Source: Siminovitchia fordii DSM 16014 = CIP 108821 (GTDB lineage Bacteria > Bacillota > Bacilli > Bacillales > Bacillaceae_C). From it: a DNA stretch of 64,000 bases. A program made the position numbers and the translations under genes. The notes beneath the pieces were generated by a model. It was not told where the DNA came from, made no database searches, and saw only the letters and a list, made by a program, of their open reading frames with translations. Each line of letters opens with the position of its first letter. Within the stretch, counting starts at the first letter, position 1. Where the stretch lies: NCBI RefSeq assembly GCF_000374565.1, contig NZ_KB894685.1:310001-374000 (forward strand), read 5' to 3'. Positions 1 to 9,668 of this stretch are shown here, piece after piece.

Positions 1-264
1 TTCCTCAATTTGTGCTTCAAGCTTGACAATCGCCTCATTGTGCTCATCAATGCTCACTGTTTCTTTGCTTCCAAGAACAGAGGATACCACAGGGATTTTC
101 CCTCCGATTTCCTTAGCTTTTTCATATACATTCACACCGGTTATGGTAGCAGTCAGTAAGGTGAGGAACAATATGAGCAAAAGAGGGATGACAGCCCATA
201 TTAGAAGTTTTTGAAAAAGGCTGGATTTCTTATTCTCTTTTTGTGTTTCTGCAGTACTACCCAC
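1..264 (-). CDS. ylxF: YlxF/MotE-like flagellar operon protein (N-terminal part)
   Basis: The gene runs off the left window edge; 88 codons are present. It opens with a GTG at 264, and AGGTGA lies about 5 nt upstream, straddling the fliJ stop. The start has a short polar segment with many Lys, then one hydrophobic helix (about residues 20-45, core LLIWAVIPLLLILFLTLL), then a region rich in Glu and Lys. This is the layout of YlxF, the membrane-anchored protein that follows fliJ in Bacillus fla/che operons and is related to the MgtE N-terminal/MotE family. Its role in motility is poorly defined. Identity rests on position and topology. Confidence 0.8.
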   Translation of the reverse strand, partial: MGSTAETQKENKKSSLFQKLLIWAVIPLLLILFLTLLTATITGVNVYEKAKEIGGKIPVVSSVLGSKETVSIDEHNEAIVKLEAQIEE

Positions 265-272
265 CTTGTCAC

Positions 273-719
273 CTAATTTCCTTTTCGATGTTGAAATTGG
301 ATGGCTGCTATTTCATCCATTCGATTATTTTCATCCGCATTAATCAACTGTTGAAAATACGCATAGCTTTTTTCCTTTATTTTCTCGTATTTTTTTACTT
401 CGATATTGCTTTCAAGAAGCTTCTCTTCCCAATATTGCATCTCATTCCGAGTTGCCATGACCTGTTTCTGCCAATAGTGGATCGTTTCTTCAAGATTGTT
501 GATGAACAGTTGATGGTGCCTGATCTTTTGAATAGAAAAGCCTATTTCCAGCTTCTCTGATTGAAATTGTTCCAGGACTTCTTTTTTCTTTAGCAGTTCA
601 TATAATTTTTTGGCAGCCTGCTCAAATTGACGGACCGACTCTTCGTAAAGCGAATAGGTCTCTTCCTTTTCTCTCTCTTTGAGCGTCAAAATATGCTGGA
701 ATTTATAATCAAACTTCAA
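273..719 (-). CDS. fliJ: Flagellar export protein FliJ
   Basis: A 148-residue, almost wholly alpha-helical coiled-coil protein (start MKFDYKFQHILTLKEREK), the usual FliJ length. FliJ is the soluble stalk-like protein that sits inside the FliI ATPase ring and links it to the flagellar type III export gate. The start is TTG in a TTGA overlap with the fliI stop, which suggests translational coupling. It lies between fliI and ylxF as in B. subtilis. Confidence 0.93.
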   Translation of the reverse strand: MKFDYKFQHILTLKEREKEETYSLYEESVRQFEQAAKKLYELLKKKEVLEQFQSEKLEIGFSIQKIRHHQLFINNLEETIHYWQKQVMATRNEMQYWEEKLLESNIEVKKYEKIKEKSYAYFQQLINADENNRMDEIAAIQFQHRKGN

Positions 720-2041
720 CGAAACTCACCCGTTTCTGCCAAATTGATCAACGATTGGATACTTTCTTCCTTCGTTGCCTGTTCATTCGTCCCTTGCTGT
801 AAAAACTTTATGATTTCCGGCTGATAATCAATCGCTTCATCTATTTCTTTCGATGCACCTTTTTTATATGCGCCTATATTGATCAGGTCTTCAGCATTCA
901 CGTACGTACTTAAGAGATTCCGAATCGTATTGGCAGCTGTCAGATGTTTGGGGGCGGCAAGCTGGTTCATGAGCCTGCTGACACTGTTTAACACATTGAT
1001 CGCAGGATAATGGCCCTTGTTTGCCAAGGTGCGGTCAAGTACAATGTGCCCGTCCAAAATTCCCCTTACAGTATCCGCAATCGGCTCATTCATATCATCA
1101 CCGTCCACGAGTACAGTATAGAATGCAGTGATCGACCCTCGCGGGCTTGTCCCTGTCCTTTCAAGAAGGCGGGGCAGCAGTGCGAAAACGGAAGGGGTAT
1201 AACCTCTTGTGGCAGGCGGCTCGCCGACAGCCAAGCCCACTTCTCTCTGACTCATGGCAACCCTTGTAACTGAATCCATCAAAAGATTCACATTGCAGCC
1301 TAAATCTCTGAAATATTCAGCTATCGCTGTCGCTGTAAAAGCCCCTTTGATTCTCATGAGTGCCGGTTGGTCTGAGGTAGATGCCACAATGATCGACTTT
1401 TTCAACCCCTCAGGCCCAAGATCGTTTTCCAAGAATTCTTTAACTTCCCTACCTCGTTCACCGATCAGGGCAATGACATTAATATCCGCCATCGTATTTC
1501 GGGCAATCATTCCAAGCAGCGTACTCTTTCCTACACCACTTCCTGCAAAAATTCCCATCCGCTGTCCATTTCCAACCGTTAGCATGCTGTCAATAGCCCG
1601 TACACCCACTTCAAGCTGCTCGGCGATAGGGGGCCTTGTCAACGGGTTCGGCGGATCGCAATCTATTTGTACAGCAGTCATTCCCCGGGGAATGGCAGAT
1701 TTATCCATCGGATGTCCAAGTGAATCCACAACCTTACCGACCATTTCGGGACCGACGTGTACTTCCAAAGGTTTTCCAGTAGTTTCAACGAGGCTTCCTG
1801 GAGATACATCCAGCAAATTAGTATAAGGCATTAAAATCAGATGCTTCCCTTTAAAACCTACAACTTCGGCCATAACAGTACGGGCGTTTGCTGAAGTGCC
1901 AGTATGTATAATGCAGACATCCCCGATGGAACTCTCGGGTCCGAATGACTCAATCATCAGGCCGACAACCTTGACAACCTTCCCGTACTTTTTAAGTGGG
2001 TTGATATTTTTTATATATGGTAGAAGCTCCTGTGCTTTCAT
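716..2041 (-). CDS. fliI: Flagellum-specific ATP synthase FliI
   Basis: A 441-residue ATPase of the flagellar type III export apparatus, homologous to F1-beta. The Walker A motif AGSGVGKST is at residues 166-174 with Lys172, followed by ALIGERGREV and the LLMDSVTR Walker B strand. It energises export of rod, hook and filament subunits together with FliH and FliJ at the cytoplasmic base of the basal body. The ATG overlaps the fliH stop by 4 nt and its own stop overlaps fliJ by 4 nt, so fliH-fliI-fliJ look tightly coupled. Confidence 0.97.
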   Translation of the reverse strand: MKAQELLPYIKNINPLKKYGKVVKVVGLMIESFGPESSIGDVCIIHTGTSANARTVMAEVVGFKGKHLILMPYTNLLDVSPGSLVETTGKPLEVHVGPEMVGKVVDSLGHPMDKSAIPRGMTAVQIDCDPPNPLTRPPIAEQLEVGVRAIDSMLTVGNGQRMGIFAGSGVGKSTLLGMIARNTMADINVIALIGERGREVKEFLENDLGPEGLKKSIIVASTSDQPALMRIKGAFTATAIAEYFRDLGCNVNLLMDSVTRVAMSQREVGLAVGEPPATRGYTPSVFALLPRLLERTGTSPRGSITAFYTVLVDGDDMNEPIADTVRGILDGHIVLDRTLANKGHYPAINVLNSVSRLMNQLAAPKHLTAANTIRNLLSTYVNAEDLINIGAYKKGASKEIDEAIDYQPEIIKFLQQGTNEQATKEESIQSLINLAETGEFR

Positions 2042-2811
2042 TCTAGTTGTTCAGCGGTAAGAAGCTCCGCAAGCCTTTCTTTCAACTCGGACAATTGGCT
2101 GTCGATGCCGGATTCAATTCTGATCGTTTCACATTCAACGACACAGCCATTTTCATTTATTTCCTCATTTGGATAAATATAACATTGCACCTCTCGAGGA
2201 AAAACAGATTCCAGCACATTTCTGGATGAAACAAGCAATTGGAATTTGGTAGGGTGTACGTAGATCTCTATTTGTTTTTCATTCTTCAATTCATTCAAAG
2301 CTTTTTTTACAACCCCGATAAACTTTTCAGGCTCTTCAGAAATGGCGGATTCCAAGATGGATTCCGCACTTGCCATTGCCAGGTCCAGGATGGTCCGTTC
2401 CGCCTGTACAATGTATCCTTTAGTGTCCGCTTTGGCGCTATCGATTGTACCGATGGCCGTATCTATCAAACTTTTATACTCCTGTTCCCCTGCCGTCCTT
2501 CCTTCTTCTAGCCCCTTTTGATAGCCCTCGCTCCACGCTTCCTCCGACAGTTGCTTTTTTTCCGCTTCCCAGAGGTTCTTTTCCTCTTGAAGGTCATTCC
2601 TTAGCTGTTCCGCTTCTTGAAGGGCTTTCTCTATAGTATCTTTAGCCTTTGCCTCCGCCGTCATTATGAGTTCATTGACTTTTGCTTCAACTAAAGGATC
2701 TACAGCATCCTGTTCGCAGGCAGGCCTTTCGACCATCCGTGGTTTGATGACCTTTGAGCCGGTCAAAATCCGGTCCGTTTGGAGCTTGATGATGTTAGAC
2801 AATGATTTCAT
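2038..2811 (-). CDS. fliH: Flagellar assembly protein FliH
   Basis: About 257 residues, with a long central coiled coil very rich in Glu and Lys and a C-terminal FliH/HrpE-type domain. FliH binds FliI, regulates its ATPase activity and tethers it to the C ring. The longest frame opens further upstream inside fliG, but the expected FliH start is the ATG at 2811 (MKSLSNIIK). There GGAGGAG abuts the ATG directly. A TTG three codons later (2802) has the better 9-nt spacing and is a real alternative. The start overlaps the 3' end of fliG by 17 nt. Confidence 0.9.
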   Translation of the reverse strand: MKSLSNIIKLQTDRILTGSKVIKPRMVERPACEQDAVDPLVEAKVNELIMTAEAKAKDTIEKALQEAEQLRNDLQEEKNLWEAEKKQLSEEAWSEGYQKGLEEGRTAGEQEYKSLIDTAIGTIDSAKADTKGYIVQAERTILDLAMASAESILESAISEEPEKFIGVVKKALNELKNEKQIEIYVHPTKFQLLVSSRNVLESVFPREVQCYIYPNEEINENGCVVECETIRIESGIDSQLSELKERLAELLTAEQLE

Positions 2812-3802
2812 CTCCTCCACGGGCAAGAATGATTTCGCCCGCATCTTCCAAGCGGCGGATAATGGCCACAATATTTGACTGAGCTTCTTCGATTTCGCGC
2901 AAACGTACAGGTCCCATCAATTCGATTTCCTCTTGCAAAGTCACCGCCATCCGGGTGGACATGTTCTTGAAGATTGTTTCCTTCACTTCATCACTTGCAA
3001 CCCTGAGCGCAAGCATCAAGTCATCACTGTCACATTCCCTGATCACACGCTGAATCGAAAGGTTATCCAAAATGACAATATCTTCGAATACAAACATTCT
3101 TTCTCTGATGTCCTCCGCAAGACCGGGATCTTGGATTCCAAGTGTATCAAGTATAGTTTTTTCGGTTGCCCGGTCGACCCCTTGAAGCACTTGGACAATC
3201 GATTCAATCCCACCGCTTTGGGAATAGTCATCTGTAACAGTAGCTGATAACTTTCTTTTAAGAATTTCTTCAACTTCACGGATAACATCCGGAGAAGTTC
3301 CATCCATCACGGCGATCCTCCTGGCTATATCTGCCTGTGTGTCATTCGGAAGTTCAGACAAAATTTGTCCTGCTTTTTCCGGATCCAAATATGATAGGAC
3401 AAGTGCAATCGTCTGCGGATGTTCATTTTGGATAAAATGTAAAATTTGTCCTGCATCGGCTCTTTTGGCGAAGTCAAATGGACGGACTTGCAAGGAAGCA
3501 TTGAGCCTTTTCAGCATTTTCGTTGCCTCTTCATAACCAAATGCCTTCTCCAACACCACTTTGGCATAATCTAAACCACCCTGTGTGATGTACTTCTGTG
3601 CTAGGGCAATATGGTGAAATTCATTGACCACTTTGTCTTTTCTTTCCGGGGTCACATTCCTGAGACTTGAAATTTCCATCGTAAGTTTTTCTACTTCTTT
3701 TTCCGTCAATTGTTTATAGATTTTTGAAGCGGTATCGGGACCAAGAGAGATGAGAAGCACTGCTGCCTTTTGAATGGCTGACATTTTTTGTTTCTTTTCC
3801 AT
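2795..3802 (-). CDS. fliG: Flagellar motor switch protein FliG
   Basis: 335 residues, the usual FliG length. It carries the middle-domain EHPQTIALVLSYL motif and the C-terminal charged torque helix (IRECDSDDLMLALRVAS), and ends with ARGGDEIIV. FliG forms the top of the C ring, binds FliF in the MS ring and interacts with the stator for torque and switching. GGAGGAG lies about 9 nt before the ATG. It follows fliF after 3 nt. Confidence 0.97.
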   Translation of the reverse strand: MEKKQKMSAIQKAAVLLISLGPDTASKIYKQLTEKEVEKLTMEISSLRNVTPERKDKVVNEFHHIALAQKYITQGGLDYAKVVLEKAFGYEEATKMLKRLNASLQVRPFDFAKRADAGQILHFIQNEHPQTIALVLSYLDPEKAGQILSELPNDTQADIARRIAVMDGTSPDVIREVEEILKRKLSATVTDDYSQSGGIESIVQVLQGVDRATEKTILDTLGIQDPGLAEDIRERMFVFEDIVILDNLSIQRVIRECDSDDLMLALRVASDEVKETIFKNMSTRMAVTLQEEIELMGPVRLREIEEAQSNIVAIIRRLEDAGEIILARGGDEIIV

Positions 3803-3805
3803 TCT

Positions 3806-5416
3806 TTATATCTCCTCCTCTTCCTCAGCAATCCATGTTCTCAACAGGCTGGCAAACTGTTCCGGATTCTCCTTGGCTAATTCTTCAAGTTGCTCGCGGT
3901 TCTCCGCCGCTTTCTGGGCTGCCAGTTCCTCCTGTGTCGGCTGCGCAGGTGCCTCAGGCTCTTCTGCAGGAATTGCAGTCAATTCTTCCAACTCTTCCGC
4001 TTTCCGTGTTCTTGTTCTTGTCCAGAGGAAAAGGAGAACAGCTATGATCGCAAGTAGAATTCCTCCAACAACGTAACCCCACCATGGCAAACCTTTAGAT
4101 GAATCTTCCGCACGATCCATGTTTCCGTTAAATGGCTGTACTGTTACAACAACCTTTTCGTCAATAGCCGCATCAGATATGTCCGTACCGCTTTCCTTGT
4201 CAATGGATGTTTTTACAATAGTCGACAGCAGCTGACGGATATCTTCCCTTCGCTCTTCCGGAAAGGAAGCAGGTTCTTCCGAGTCCGGCGGCTCAACCAT
4301 GACTTGAATTCCCAAGTCACGGATTTTATAAGGGCTTTCCACGATTTCTTTGCGCACTTTGTTTACTTCATAGTTCAGGGTTTCTTCGGAACGTTCATAG
4401 TCACCTGAATTACCGTTTCCTTCCAGATATTGGCTTGCTCCACTGTCAGCTGGGTCGCCGCCTTGCGGTATACCGCCTGCCTGAGCTTCGTCACCAGAAA
4501 ATGTTTCCGTGATCCTTTGGGCACTGATGGCAATTCCACGCATATTTTCTTCATCCACTGGAGTAACAAGATTCTCTTCCCTGTTTTCCTGGGTGAAATC
4601 TACATCCGCTGTAACGGAAGTCATAACTTTGTCGTGGCCCATCAAGGTTCCAAGCATTTGTTGCACCTGACGCTGAATATCCCTTTCAAGGCGCTCCTTT
4701 ATTTTCATTTGCTGATCAATGCCATTATCAGCATAAGAACTATCATTCAAGTCGAAATACTCTAGATACTGGTTTCTGATGACAATATTGTCTGTCGGCA
4801 AATTAGGTACACTTTTTGAAACAAGGTGATACAGTGATTTAATTTGCTTCTCATTAAATTCATGGCCAGGCTTTGTATGTAAAACGATTGATGCTGATGC
4901 TTCTTCGTTGTTCTCTTTCACAAAAACACTTTTTTCAGGCATTGTGATCATTACATTTGCGTCTTCTACCCCATCAATACTTTTAATGAGAGTGGCCAGT
5001 TCGTTCTGTGTAGCATCGAGCTTTAATACATTGAATTCATTATCTGTCATGCCGAAACCAGCGTTCTCACTAAAGAAAGAGTAATCGATATTCCCGGATT
5101 TAGGGATACCCTCTGCTGCAAGTTCAACCATCAAGCTTTCCGCATTTCCCTCGGGTACTCTTATAGTAGTACCGTTCTCCGTTATTTCGGACTTCACTCC
5201 CCTTGCATCGAGCTCTTCTTTGATGGCACCAGTCTCGGACGGAGACAAGTTTGTATAAAGAGGGACCATTGTCTTATGGGTTAATAGGACCGTTAAAATG
5301 ATAATGAATAAAAGTAAAATCATTGCCGATGAAACAAATACGATCTTTTGTTTTTTTGTTCTTTGTATCCAAAACTCTTTCAAATTTGAAAAACGCTTAA
5401 ACAGTAAGTCTTTCAT
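3806..5416 (-). CDS. fliF: Flagellar MS-ring protein FliF
   Basis: 536 residues, the same length as B. subtilis FliF. One membrane helix lies near residues 27-48 (IVFVSSAMILLLFIIILTVL), then YscJ/FliF-type ring-building motifs, a large periplasm-facing part, a second helix near the C-terminus (GYVVGGILLAIIAVLLFLW) and an acidic cytoplasmic tail that binds FliG. The open frame begins six codons earlier, but ATG 5416 (MKDLLFKR) has AAGGGG 7 nt upstream and is preferred. It forms the MS ring on which the rotor and export gate assemble. Confidence 0.96.
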   Translation of the reverse strand: MKDLLFKRFSNLKEFWIQRTKKQKIVFVSSAMILLLFIIILTVLLTHKTMVPLYTNLSPSETGAIKEELDARGVKSEITENGTTIRVPEGNAESLMVELAAEGIPKSGNIDYSFFSENAGFGMTDNEFNVLKLDATQNELATLIKSIDGVEDANVMITMPEKSVFVKENNEEASASIVLHTKPGHEFNEKQIKSLYHLVSKSVPNLPTDNIVIRNQYLEYFDLNDSSYADNGIDQQMKIKERLERDIQRQVQQMLGTLMGHDKVMTSVTADVDFTQENREENLVTPVDEENMRGIAISAQRITETFSGDEAQAGGIPQGGDPADSGASQYLEGNGNSGDYERSEETLNYEVNKVRKEIVESPYKIRDLGIQVMVEPPDSEEPASFPEERREDIRQLLSTIVKTSIDKESGTDISDAAIDEKVVVTVQPFNGNMDRAEDSSKGLPWWGYVVGGILLAIIAVLLFLWTRTRTRKAEELEELTAIPAEEPEAPAQPTQEELAAQKAAENREQLEELAKENPEQFASLLRTWIAEEEEEI

Positions 5417-5439
5417 CGATAATCCCCTTAACATTCTGG

Positions 5440-5748
5440 TTACACTTGCATTCGCATAACTTCCTGGTATGCCTCAACAGCCTTGTTTCTGATTTCGAGC
5501 GCTGCCTGCATGGATATGGATGCTTTTTGGCCGGCAATCATCACGTCATGCAAGTCTATTTTCTTTCCTTCTGCAAACATTGATGTTGCCTTGTCCGATT
5601 GAATTTGAAGTTTATTTACATCCTGGATTGCATTTTTTAAGTAATCACCGAAATTATTCGTTTTATTAAAATTTTCAATCCCTGGCTGTTTCTTATTTAT
5701 TGACGCTGTAGATGGCAAATGAGAGATCATAGGATTGATTTGCATCAT
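5440..5748 (-). CDS. fliE: Flagellar hook-basal body protein FliE
   Basis: A 102-residue protein ending in the conserved FliE segment (ALEIRNKAVEAYQEVMRMQV). FliE is the adaptor between the MS ring/export gate and the proximal rod. AGGAGG lies 6 nt before the first of two consecutive ATG codons, either of which could serve. It sits between flgC and fliF, the fixed order in Bacillus. Confidence 0.94.
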   Translation of the reverse strand: MMQINPMISHLPSTASINKKQPGIENFNKTNNFGDYLKNAIQDVNKLQIQSDKATSMFAEGKKIDLHDVMIAGQKASISMQAALEIRNKAVEAYQEVMRMQV

Positions 5749-5766
5749 TCTCCGCCTCCTTCTTGA

Positions 5767-6225
5767 TTACTTTCCAATATCCAGTGACTTCATCAACATC
5801 GACTTTGTCGCATTGAATACTGTGACATTTGCTTCGTATGACCTTGTGGCACTGATCATATCCACCATTTCACGAAGCGGATCTACATTTGATTGATAAA
5901 CATATCCATTTTCATCCGCATCAGGATGTTCCGGATCATAAACAGATTTAAAAGGCGTCTGGTCTTCCACAATCCTGGTCACCTTTACTCCTGCCGAACT
6001 TTTGTTTCCGGAAGGAGAGCCCATTGCTTTATTTAGGGCTGAAGAAAATGAATTTTCGTTCGGCTGCATTACAACCATTTTTCGTCTATAAGGCTGCCAT
6101 TCACCGTCAACAAGCTTTTCCCTCGTCGTGTCGACATTTGCCATATTAGAGGAGATGACATCCAACCTCAGACGTTGGGCAGTCAATGCAGAGGAAGAAA
6201 TTCCCATTGAATAGAACATTGTCAC
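5767..6225 (-). CDS. flgC: Flagellar basal-body rod protein FlgC
   Basis: 152 residues with the N-terminal rod/hook signature (ALTAQRLRLDVISSNMANVD) and the C-terminal coiled coil (PLREMVDMISATRSYEANV) typical of axial proteins. It is a proximal rod component exported by the type III apparatus. The start is taken as GTG 6225 with GGAGG 9 nt upstream; an ATG two codons later is badly spaced. Only 2 nt separate it from flgB. Confidence 0.95.
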   Translation of the reverse strand: MTMFYSMGISSSALTAQRLRLDVISSNMANVDTTREKLVDGEWQPYRRKMVVMQPNENSFSSALNKAMGSPSGNKSSAGVKVTRIVEDQTPFKSVYDPEHPDADENGYVYQSNVDPLREMVDMISATRSYEANVTVFNATKSMLMKSLDIGK

Positions 6226-6227
6226 TA

Positions 6228-6617
6228 CTACTTTCCTCCCTTTATGACATTTTGTAATGAATTGAATTTCCCGCTCAATCTTTCTGATAAAATGCTGTAA
6301 TAAATCTGATTAGAAGCAAGGTCGGACATTTCTTTATCAATATCGACATTATTACCATTGTGCCCGTATTGAACCCGCCTGTCCGATAACTTAATAGCAG
6401 GGTTTTTCTGCCTCTGGCCGTTGATATGCCGCGGATCAGTCATCTGCAATTTTGCAGCAGAAACCGCCTCATCTAACACTTTGCCAAAGCTCACTTTCTT
6501 CCCTTTGTAATTAGGCGTATCGGCATTGGCGATATTCTGGGCTGTCACTTCATGCTTTAATGCAGAATAATCCATAGAACGTTCTATTGTTTGAAAGCTT
6601 CCGGAAAAGAGATTCAA
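6228..6617 (-). CDS. flgB: Flagellar basal-body rod protein FlgB
   Basis: First gene of the fla/che operon. From TTG 6617 it gives 129 residues (MNLFSGSFQ), the B. subtilis FlgB length, with the rod signature TAQNIANADTPNYK near residues 29-42. An upstream GTG three codons earlier is open, but CAGGTG lies 6 nt before the TTG, so the TTG is the likelier start. It is a proximal rod subunit. A sigma-A-like promoter lies about 50 nt upstream. Confidence 0.94.
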   Translation of the reverse strand: MNLFSGSFQTIERSMDYSALKHEVTAQNIANADTPNYKGKKVSFGKVLDEAVSAAKLQMTDPRHINGQRQKNPAIKLSDRRVQYGHNGNNVDIDKEMSDLASNQIYYSILSERLSGKFNSLQNVIKGGK

Positions 6618-6664
6618 ATTAAACACCTGCCAATTTTTTTCTTCTTTTTCCTAAACTATCCACT

Positions 6665-6693
6665 ATTGTAATCTTTTTGTCATATTGCGTCTA
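6665..6693 (-). promoter_or_regulatory. Probable sigma-A promoter of the fla/che operon
   Basis: On the minus strand, TAGACG and TACAAT are separated by exactly 17 nt, about 50 nt before flgB. No convincing sigma-D (TAAA-N15-GCCGATAA) match was found next to it. Hexamer matches are 4/6 and 5/6. Confidence 0.55.
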
Positions 6694-6774
6694 TACGTGG
6701 TGAGTAAATCTTGGTGAATTTTCGATGAAAAACTCGAAATTTGATTCTTTAGTCCCATTTGCAAAATAAAAAAA

Positions 6775-6798
6775 AACGCCCGAATGACTTCGAACGTT
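6775..6798 (-). terminator. Rho-independent terminator after codY
   Basis: A 10-bp stem with two G-U pairs (aacgcccgaa/ttcgaacgtt on the plus strand) and a 4-nt loop, followed on the minus strand by a long T run. It ends the topA/xerC/hslVU-codY transcript and separates it from fla/che. T runs on both sides could make it work both ways. Confidence 0.85.
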
Positions 6799-6816
6799 CT
6801 TTTTTTGCTTTTATAT

Positions 6817-7596
6817 TTAGTTGGATTTCAATTTCTCTAATTCGACAAGAAACTTAGAGTTTAACACTTTGATATAAGTACCCTTCATTCCAAGTGAACG
6901 GGATTCGATAACACCGGCACTTTCCAATTTTCTGAGCGCGTTAACGATGACGGATCGTGTAATTCCTACCCTGTCGGCAATTTTGGAAGCTACAAGCAGC
7001 CCCTCTGTTCCATTGAGCTCTTCAAAAATATGCTCGATAGCTTCTAGTTCACTGTACGAAAGGGAGCTGATAGCCATCTGGACAACCGCTTTACTGCGTG
7101 CTTCCTCTTCGATTTCTTCGGCTTTTTCACGAAGAATCTCCATTCCGACAACTGTTGCTCCATATTCAGCAAGAATCAGATCATCATTATCAAATTCCTG
7201 CTCAAGTCTTGCCAAAAGCAATGTCCCGAGTCTTTCTCCTCCGCCGATGATCGGTACGATTGTTGTCAGACCGTTTGCGAATAAATCTTTGCTTTCCACA
7301 GGGAAGGCAGTGTATTCACTGTTCACATCGAGATTTGAAGATGTTTCGGAAATATTAAATAGGCTTTTTGTATAATCTTCCGGGAATTGCCGTTCTTCAA
7401 GAATAGATTTCATTCTGTCGTTTTCAATCTGCTGGCGGACAGAATATCCGAGCACCTTGCCTCTCCTGCTCAATACATAAATATTGGCATCAATGACATC
7501 TGACAATGTTTCAGCCATTTCCTTAAAATTCACCGGTTTTCCTGCAGCTTTTTGCAGCATTGCATTAATCGTTCTAGTCCTTGTTAATAATTCCAT
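6817..7596 (-). CDS. codY: GTP- and branched-chain-amino-acid-sensing repressor CodY
   Basis: 259 residues, identical in length to B. subtilis CodY. The N-terminal GAF domain binds isoleucine/leucine/valine. The C-terminal winged helix carries the recognition segment [19 protein letters not shown] (about residues 203-221). It represses nutrient-scavenging, motility and biosynthetic genes in rich conditions. AGGAGGAG lies 5 nt before the ATG. It is the last gene of the xerC-hslV-hslU-codY cluster, directly upstream of a terminator. Confidence 0.98.
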   Translation of the reverse strand: MELLTRTRTINAMLQKAAGKPVNFKEMAETLSDVIDANIYVLSRRGKVLGYSVRQQIENDRMKSILEERQFPEDYTKSLFNISETSSNLDVNSEYTAFPVESKDLFANGLTTIVPIIGGGERLGTLLLARLEQEFDNDDLILAEYGATVVGMEILREKAEEIEEEARSKAVVQMAISSLSYSELEAIEHIFEELNGTEGLLVASKIADRVGITRSVIVNALRKLESAGVIESRSLGMKGTYIKVLNSKFLVELEKLKSN

Positions 7597-7646
7597 TGTT
7601 TCTCCTCCTAAATTATTCCAATCTTACAACTATTATGACACATTTA

Positions 7647-9062
7647 CTATAAAATAAACTGGCTCAAATCTTTGTCTTTTGAAATTGCTGAAAGTTTTTG
7701 GTCAACGTACTGAGCGGTAATTTCCACCTTTTCCATCGTGACATCCGGAGCTTCGAACGACAAATCTTCAAGCAGTTTTTCCATAATTGTATGCAGGCGT
7801 CTCGCCCCGATATTATCCGTATTCTGGTTCACATCAAAAGCGATCTCTGCAAGTCTGTTAATAGCATCGTCAGAAAATTCTATTTGTATACCCTCTGTTT
7901 CCAATAATGCTGAATATTGTTTGATCAGTGCATTATCTGGTTCAGTCAATATTTTGTGAAAGTCTTCTACCGTAAGCTTTTCGAGCTCAACCCGAATCGG
8001 AAACCGACCTTGAAGTTCCGGAATCAAATCCGAGGGCTTAGCCATATGGAAAGCTCCGGCAGCAATAAATAAAATGTAATCTGTTTTGACCGGACCATAT
8101 TTGGTGACTACAGTTGATCCTTCGACAATCGGCAGGATATCCCGCTGAACGCCTTCTCTCGAGACATCTGCAGAGGAAGACTGGCTTTTGCTGGCGATTT
8201 TATCAATCTCATCAATAAAGATGATCCCTGTTTGTTCGGCCCTAAAAATCGCCATCTGTGTCACTTCATCCATGTCGATTAGCTTTTGGGCTTCATCATT
8301 TGTCAGTACTTTTCTGGCCTCCTTGACAGGAAGCTTGCGTTTCTTGAGCTTTTTGGGCATCAGGCTGCTTAATGCATCCTGCATATTCATACCCATCTGC
8401 TCCATGCCGGATCCTTGGAACAAATCGAACATGGAAGGTTGCTGTTCTTCAACTTCCACCTGAACGATCTCGTTTTCAAGTTCTCCATTGGCAAGTTTCT
8501 CTTCAATGATCCTTCTCTTTTCGCGGATGCTCAGTTCTTCCTGTTCATCCTGAGATGAGGAGCTTTCGGACTGCTGGCTCCCGCCAAAGATCATTTCAAA
8601 TGGGTTTTTAAAGTTTTCCGATTTCTTTTTTTTAGGTACAAGCAGTTCTACAAGACGGCGGTTCGCCTGAATCTCCGCACGCCCCTTCACTTCCTGCATT
8701 TTCTCTTCTTTAACAATCCTGATTGATGTCTCGGCCAGATCCCTGACCATTGATTCGACATCGCGTCCCACATACCCCACTTCTGTAAACTTGGTCGCCT
8801 CCACTTTTACAAAAGGTGCGCCGACCATCTTGGCCAAACGGCGGGCAATTTCTGTTTTCCCCACGCCGGTTGGGCCCATCATCAAGATGTTTTTTGGAAT
8901 GATCTCATCTCTAAGTTCTTCGCTTAAAAGGCCCCTTCGGTAACGGTTGCGGAGAGCCACCGCGACCGCCCGCTTTGCATCATTCTGACCAATGATATAT
9001 TGATTGAGCTTTTCAACAATTTGCCTAGGAGTCATGCCAGCTCCTTTGTTAACGACTGTCAA
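7647..9062 (-). CDS. hslU: ATP-dependent protease ATPase subunit HslU (ClpY)
   Basis: An AAA+ unfoldase of 471 residues. It has Walker A GPTGVGKT (63-70), the pore loop GYVG (96-99), a charged variable I-domain insertion rich in Ser, Glu and Lys, Walker B IIFIDEID and a C-terminal DLSQFIL that docks into HslV. It partners HslV encoded just upstream. The listed start is TTG 9062 with GGGAGGG 6 nt upstream. ATG 9035 (MTPRQIV) with AAAGGAG 5 nt upstream is an equally good alternative, giving 462 residues. Confidence 0.96.
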   Translation of the reverse strand: MTVVNKGAGMTPRQIVEKLNQYIIGQNDAKRAVAVALRNRYRRGLLSEELRDEIIPKNILMMGPTGVGKTEIARRLAKMVGAPFVKVEATKFTEVGYVGRDVESMVRDLAETSIRIVKEEKMQEVKGRAEIQANRRLVELLVPKKKKSENFKNPFEMIFGGSQQSESSSSQDEQEELSIREKRRIIEEKLANGELENEIVQVEVEEQQPSMFDLFQGSGMEQMGMNMQDALSSLMPKKLKKRKLPVKEARKVLTNDEAQKLIDMDEVTQMAIFRAEQTGIIFIDEIDKIASKSQSSSADVSREGVQRDILPIVEGSTVVTKYGPVKTDYILFIAAGAFHMAKPSDLIPELQGRFPIRVELEKLTVEDFHKILTEPDNALIKQYSALLETEGIQIEFSDDAINRLAEIAFDVNQNTDNIGARRLHTIMEKLLEDLSFEAPDVTMEKVEITAQYVDQKLSAISKDKDLSQFIL

Positions 9063-9108
9063 AATAGTCCCTCCCTTTTACAGTAACGTATTGCAGCGTC
9101 GACATGTG

Positions 9109-9651
9109 TTACAATTCTTCGACAATTATTTGTCGATTTGTGTAGACGCAAATGTCTGCAGCTATTTCCAAGGCCGCTTTGGCCATTTCCTTCGCAGTTA
9201 AATGATCAGAAGCATAATTTTTCAAGGCTCTGCCCGCAGCAAGAGCATAATTGCCGCCTGAACCTATAGCTAAAATCCCATCATCAGGTTCAATAACCTC
9301 TCCGGTACCGGAAATGAGTAGTAAATCCGTGTCATCCATGACAATCAGCATGGCTTCAAGCTTTCTTAAAACTTTATCACTCCGCCATTCCTTCGCCAGT
9401 TCAACTGCAGCCCGGGGGAGATTTCCATTGAATTCCTCGAGCTTTCCTTCAAATTTCTCAAATAAAGTAAAGGCATCAGCCACCGATCCTGCAAACCCAG
9501 CCAATACTTTTCCATTGAATAATTTACGGACCTTGCGTGCAGTATGTTTCATAACTACCGCATTACCAAATGTCACTTGTCCATCGCCGGCCATGGCGCT
9601 TTTACCCTTATGATGGACGGCAAAAATTGTCGTTGCATGGAATTTATCCAT
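9109..9651 (-). CDS. hslV: ATP-dependent protease peptidase subunit HslV (ClpQ)
   Basis: A 180-residue proteasome-beta-like peptidase. The N-terminus reads [12 protein letters not shown], so the candidate nucleophile is Thr7 after removal of a short propeptide. B. subtilis ClpQ has a Ser at position 2, reported as its N-terminal nucleophile; here that position is Asp. [14 protein letters not shown] is intact. AAGGAGGT lies 5 nt before the ATG, which fixes this start. It forms the HslUV complex with the next gene. Confidence 0.97.
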   Translation of the reverse strand: MDKFHATTIFAVHHKGKSAMAGDGQVTFGNAVVMKHTARKVRKLFNGKVLAGFAGSVADAFTLFEKFEGKLEEFNGNLPRAAVELAKEWRSDKVLRKLEAMLIVMDDTDLLLISGTGEVIEPDDGILAIGSGGNYALAAGRALKNYASDHLTAKEMAKAALEIAADICVYTNRQIIVEEL

Positions 9652-9668
9652 CGTTTACCTCCTTACTA

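Noticed and set aside
23-1826. Plus-strand frames opposite ylxF, fliJ and fliI
   Set aside because: They are antisense to well-supported flagellar genes and show no SD or domain.
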